Assembly (NCBI GenBank): GCA_945876155.1 | Contig: CAMCMW010000075.1 | Location: 1-7,014 of the forward strand | Direction of reading: 5' to 3' | From: an uncultured Ruminococcus sp. | GTDB taxonomy: Bacteria > Bacillota > Clostridia > Oscillospirales > Ruminococcaceae | Length of the DNA: 7,014 nt | In this document: positions 5,135 to 7,014 of the stretch, piece after piece | Numbering within the stretch: the first letter of the stretch is position 1 | Layout: each line of letters starts with the position of its first letter | The notes under the pieces: generated by a model | Databases searched by the model: none | What the model saw: only the letters and a program-made list of their open reading frames with translations | Told to the model about the DNA's origin: nothing | Position numbers and translations under genes: made by a program

Positions 5135-5983
5135 ATGAATATCAGAACCGACCTCGCCCTGGAAAGCGTTAATGCCGCCAGAATCAGCGAGGGCATAACC
5201 CAGACAACCCGTGGCAAGGCTTTTAAAATAACCGAAATTACAATCGCTGAGGACAGGCACGGTGCAAAAATCGGCAAGAAAAAGGGCAGGTATATTACCC
5301 TTGAGGGCGAGCCGCTGGGACGCTTTTCCGATACCTTCAAGGAAATGGCGGCGGAGCTTTCCCAGGAACTTTCCGGGCTTCTTCCGGACGGTCCGTGCCT
5401 TGTTATCGGTCTGGGCAACAGCGACATCACCCCCGATGCTCTCGGTCCTCTGGCGGCGTCAAGAGTCCTTGCGACACGCCACCTCAAAGAAGAACTGGGA
5501 GACGAGGACGAGTTTCTCTCCAGTCTGAGACAGGTCAGTGTTATGGCAAGCGGCGTTCTGGGTCAGACCGGTATTGAAACCGCCGAAATTATCGAAGGAC
5601 TGCTCGAAAAGCTCAAACCCTCCTCCATTATCGCCGTTGACGCTCTCGCCTGTTCGGACGTGAGCCGTCTTGGTACAACAATCCAGCTTTCCGATTCCGG
5701 AATTTCCCCCGGCAGCGGCGTTGCCAACAAACGTAGGGAGATTTCCAGGGATACAATCGGAATACCCGTTATTGCCGCCGGCGTTCCCACAGTTGTGGAT
5801 ATGTACACCATTGTTGAAAGCATTACCGGAAAAAGAGTAAGCGCCTCAATCCCCAACATGATGGTCACTCCAAGAGATGTGGACAGGCTTATTGAGCGTT
5901 CCTCCGCACTTATCGCAATGGGGATAAATCTTGCTCTCCACCCTGAACTCAGTTTTGAAGATGTTGAAAACATTATGCTTTAA
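5135..5983 (+). CDS. gpr: Germination protease GPR
   Basis: GPR is the spore endopeptidase that degrades small acid-soluble DNA-binding proteins when spores germinate. It is made as a zymogen in the forespore. The 282-residue product shows the family motifs: IRTDLALE at the N-terminus, GLGNSDITPDALGP (about 92-105, with D101 matching the TPD aspartate needed for activity in Bacillus), VSVMASGVLGQTGIETAEII, then VDALACSDVSRLGTTIQL with D169 as the second candidate aspartate, and SGISPGSGVANKR. It is shorter than the Bacillus protein (about 370 aa), and only three residues precede RTDLA, so the propeptide must be very short. GGGAG lies 12 nt before the ATG. It is divergent from rpsT, as in Bacillus, but spoIIP, which follows gpr there, is absent here. 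Confidence 0.95.
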   Translation: MNIRTDLALESVNAARISEGITQTTRGKAFKITEITIAEDRHGAKIGKKKGRYITLEGEPLGRFSDTFKEMAAELSQELSGLLPDGPCLVIGLGNSDITPDALGPLAASRVLATRHLKEELGDEDEFLSSLRQVSVMASGVLGQTGIETAEIIEGLLEKLKPSSIIAVDALACSDVSRLGTTIQLSDSGISPGSGVANKRREISRDTIGIPVIAAGVPTVVDMYTIVESITGKRVSASIPNMMVTPRDVDRLIERSSALIAMGINLALHPELSFEDVENIML

Positions 5984-6145
5984 ACTTCACTTTCAACAGG
6001 CTGTTGAAAACGGTGTTGAATTGAGTTTGAAACACTTGTCAGAAATCGGGTTTTTCCCATGAATATGTGGTTTATCCGACTGTTAAATTGTTGAAAAACT
6101 TTCAAGAGTGAAACAATGTGTTTTTTTACTGAAAATTTGTTGAAA
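5962..6145 (+). repeat. Cluster of TGTTGAAA motifs at and after the gpr 3' end
   Basis: TGTTGAAA or TGTTGAA occurs at 5962-5969 (last codons of gpr), 6002-6009, 6014-6020, 6089-6096 and 6138-6145. It also appears inverted as TTTCAACA at 5991-5998, where it makes an 8-bp stem with the 6002 copy across GGC. Spacing is irregular. Apart from these motifs and two weak hairpins, the 275-bp gap between gpr and the lipoprotein gene holds no gene I can support. Confidence 0.4.
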
Positions 6146-6175
6146 CTGCCTATTGATGTCATTTTTCTCTTAATT

Positions 6176-6195
6176 ACCGCGGATAAATCAGCGGT
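6176..6195 (+). terminator. Weak hairpin, possible gpr terminator
   Basis: ACCGC (6176-6180) pairs with GCGGT (6191-6195), extended by GA/TC after one mismatch, and is followed only by TTTATGG. It is about 190 bp past the gpr stop and weak. Confidence 0.25.
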
Positions 6196-6215
6196 TTATG
6201 GAAAAACTATAAGCG

Positions 6216-6234
6216 TATTGCAGAAAATGCAATA
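6216..6234 (+). other. Leader hairpin before the lipoprotein gene
   Basis: TATTGCA (6216-6222) and TGCAATA (6228-6234) form a perfect 7-bp stem with a GAAAA loop, ending 9 nt before the AAAGGA ribosome binding site of the lipoprotein gene. No T-run follows, so a terminator is unlikely. It could be a 5' stabiliser or an operator. Confidence 0.4.
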
Positions 6235-6258
6235 GCAAAAACGAAAGGATTGAATTGT

Positions 6259-6609
6259 ATGAAAAAAACTCTTCCTATACTTTTTTCCCTCGCTCTCGTA
6301 TGCTGTTCCTTCACAGCCTGCGGAAACAGCGAAAAAAATAACGGCAACAAAAATGCGACAGAAGCCCCTACTACAGTAAACGAAACCACAAGTCCCACAA
6401 CTGAAAAGGCAACAGATACAACAGTTACTGACAACGCAAACAACAACCAGTCCGCTACAGACAAGGGCGGTATCGTTGGCAACATCGTAACTGACGCTGA
6501 GGGTATCGTTGACGACCTCGTTTCAACCGGTGAGGACATCGTTGACGACGCAGGCTCAGTTGTTGAGGGCGTTGGTGACGCAATTGCCGGTACTGACAAG
6601 CAGTCATAA
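6259..6609 (+). CDS. Small lipoprotein with Asn/Thr-rich linker
   Basis: This 116-residue protein is probably exported and lipid-anchored. It has MKK, a hydrophobic stretch at about 4-16, and the lipobox-like sequence FTAC with C21 as the likely modified cysteine. Phe at -3 is less usual than Leu. Residues about 22-70 are low-complexity, rich in Asn, Thr and Glu, suggesting a flexible spacer. The C-terminal part (about 71-110) repeats an acidic amphipathic pattern: GIVGNIVTDAEGIVDDLV, then GEDIVDDAGSVVEGVGDAI. I recognise no domain; function unknown. AAAGGA lies 9 nt before the ATG at 6259. A TTG four codons upstream lies just after AAAGGA and is unlikely to be the start. A terminator follows. 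Confidence 0.8.
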   Translation: MKKTLPILFSLALVCCSFTACGNSEKNNGNKNATEAPTTVNETTSPTTEKATDTTVTDNANNNQSATDKGGIVGNIVTDAEGIVDDLVSTGEDIVDDAGSVVEGVGDAIAGTDKQS

Positions 6610-6610
6610 G

Positions 6611-6644
6611 AAAAAAACAGGGTACTTTGCGGTGCCCTGTTTTA
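6611..6644 (+). terminator. Intrinsic terminator of the lipoprotein gene
   Basis: A 9-bp stem, ACAGGGTAC (6617-6625) with GTGCCCTGT (6632-6640), includes one G-T pair, has a 6-nt loop and is followed by TTTTA. A run of seven A precedes it. It begins right after the stop codon. Confidence 0.8.
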
Positions 6645-6674
6645 TCGTCAAACTAAGCCCGCCGAACGGCGAAT

Positions 6675-7014
6675 TAAAAGTTTCGCCAGCCTTTTCAAAG
6701 GCTGTGGGTTTCCAAAGGGCAAAGCCCTTGGTCGCTCACCGCAGTGAGCGAAACTCCTTAAAAAGCCCCGTTCAAAGAAGGCAAAACCAGTAAGACTATT
6801 AGCTAAAGTACGCAATGCAAAAATAACTTATTCACGGCGGCTTTGTCATTCAACAGCATAGCGCATTGAATGACCGCCGACAGGCGGAAAAAGCTGACAG
6901 AACGATAAGAGTAACCCTATGAGGATTTCCCAGGGGGTTATATGTTTACATTCTTAGATTCAGCTTGAATCATGCCCTTAGCTTTTCGCCGCCTTACTGC
7001 GGTTCATTTAAATC
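6675..7014 (-). repeat. Structured non-coding intergenic repeat, right copy
   Basis: This is the reverse-complement counterpart of 14-358. It reaches the last base of the window, so it may continue. Hairpins matching the left copy are CAGCCTT/AAGGCTG (6687-6693, 6698-6704), AAGGGC/GCCCTT (6715-6720, 6724-6729), TCGCTCAC/GTGAGCGA (6732-6739, 6744-6751) and GTCATTCAA/TTGAATGAC (6845-6853, 6866-6874). The hairpin near 6912-6940 keeps its TAACCC/GGGTTA base while its upper part differs strongly from the left copy. AGTTTCGC (6679-6686) can pair with GCGAAACT (6748-6755). The segment around 6770-6835 is the most diverged. No gene is supported in 6610-7014. Confidence 0.85.

Noticed and set aside
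5984..6160. Replication origin, suggested by TGTTGAAA motifs and TTTATCC
   Set aside because: No good DnaA box (TTATCCACA) cluster and no dnaA/dnaN genes are nearby.
6509..6793. 94-codon plus-strand frame overlapping the lipoprotein gene and right repeat
   Set aside because: It is out of frame with the clearly better lipoprotein gene, crosses its terminator and ends in the non-coding repeat.

Overview
The window looks like chromosomal DNA of a spore-forming, low-to-moderate-GC Firmicute. A gut Clostridia of the Ruminococcus/Oscillospiraceae type is the best guess. The basis is two sporulation genes (spoVS, gpr), strong AGGAGG-type ribosome binding sites, sigma-A-like promoters and two gene neighbourhoods also known from Bacillus: ymdB-spoVS, and rpsT divergent from gpr. 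The lineage is inferred from gene content and style; no marker gene was compared with a database.

Layout. Positions 14-358 and 6675-7014 hold two diverged copies of one roughly 345-bp non-coding element, in inverted orientation, each built from a series of hairpins. Between them, the minus strand from right to left carries rpsT (4560-4820); a two-gene operon of a TIM-barrel sugar isomerase/epimerase-like protein and nrdR (4305-3032); a small DUF4870-like membrane protein with its own promoter (2935-2549); and a class I fumarase/tartrate dehydratase alpha subunit followed at 13 bp by ymdB and then spoVS (2438-427). The plus strand carries gpr, the germination protease (5135-5983), and a small Asn/Thr-rich lipoprotein (6259-6609). 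Intrinsic terminators follow spoVS, rpsT and the lipoprotein gene.

Functional themes. Most genes are housekeeping or sporulation genes: a ribosomal protein, control of ribonucleotide reductase, a Fe-S hydratase subunit, the YmdB phosphodiesterase, and spore genes. I see no defence system, CRISPR array, transposase, rRNA or tRNA.

The less ordinary material is non-coding: (i) the inverted pair of structured repeats, each starting 66-69 bp past the stop codon of a gene that reads towards it, with a paired substitution in one hairpin; (ii) the approximately 180-nt rpsT leader, with an extended -10 promoter, a hairpin, a terminator-like stem and an exact 15-nt copy of the rpsT start region; (iii) a repeated ATTTT(A)CGGTATC motif upstream of the isomerase-nrdR promoter; (iv) a cluster of TGTTGAAA motifs after gpr. 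The fumarase alpha subunit also lacks an adjacent beta subunit. Both window ends fall in or beside the repeat, as expected if this is a contig broken at a multi-copy sequence.
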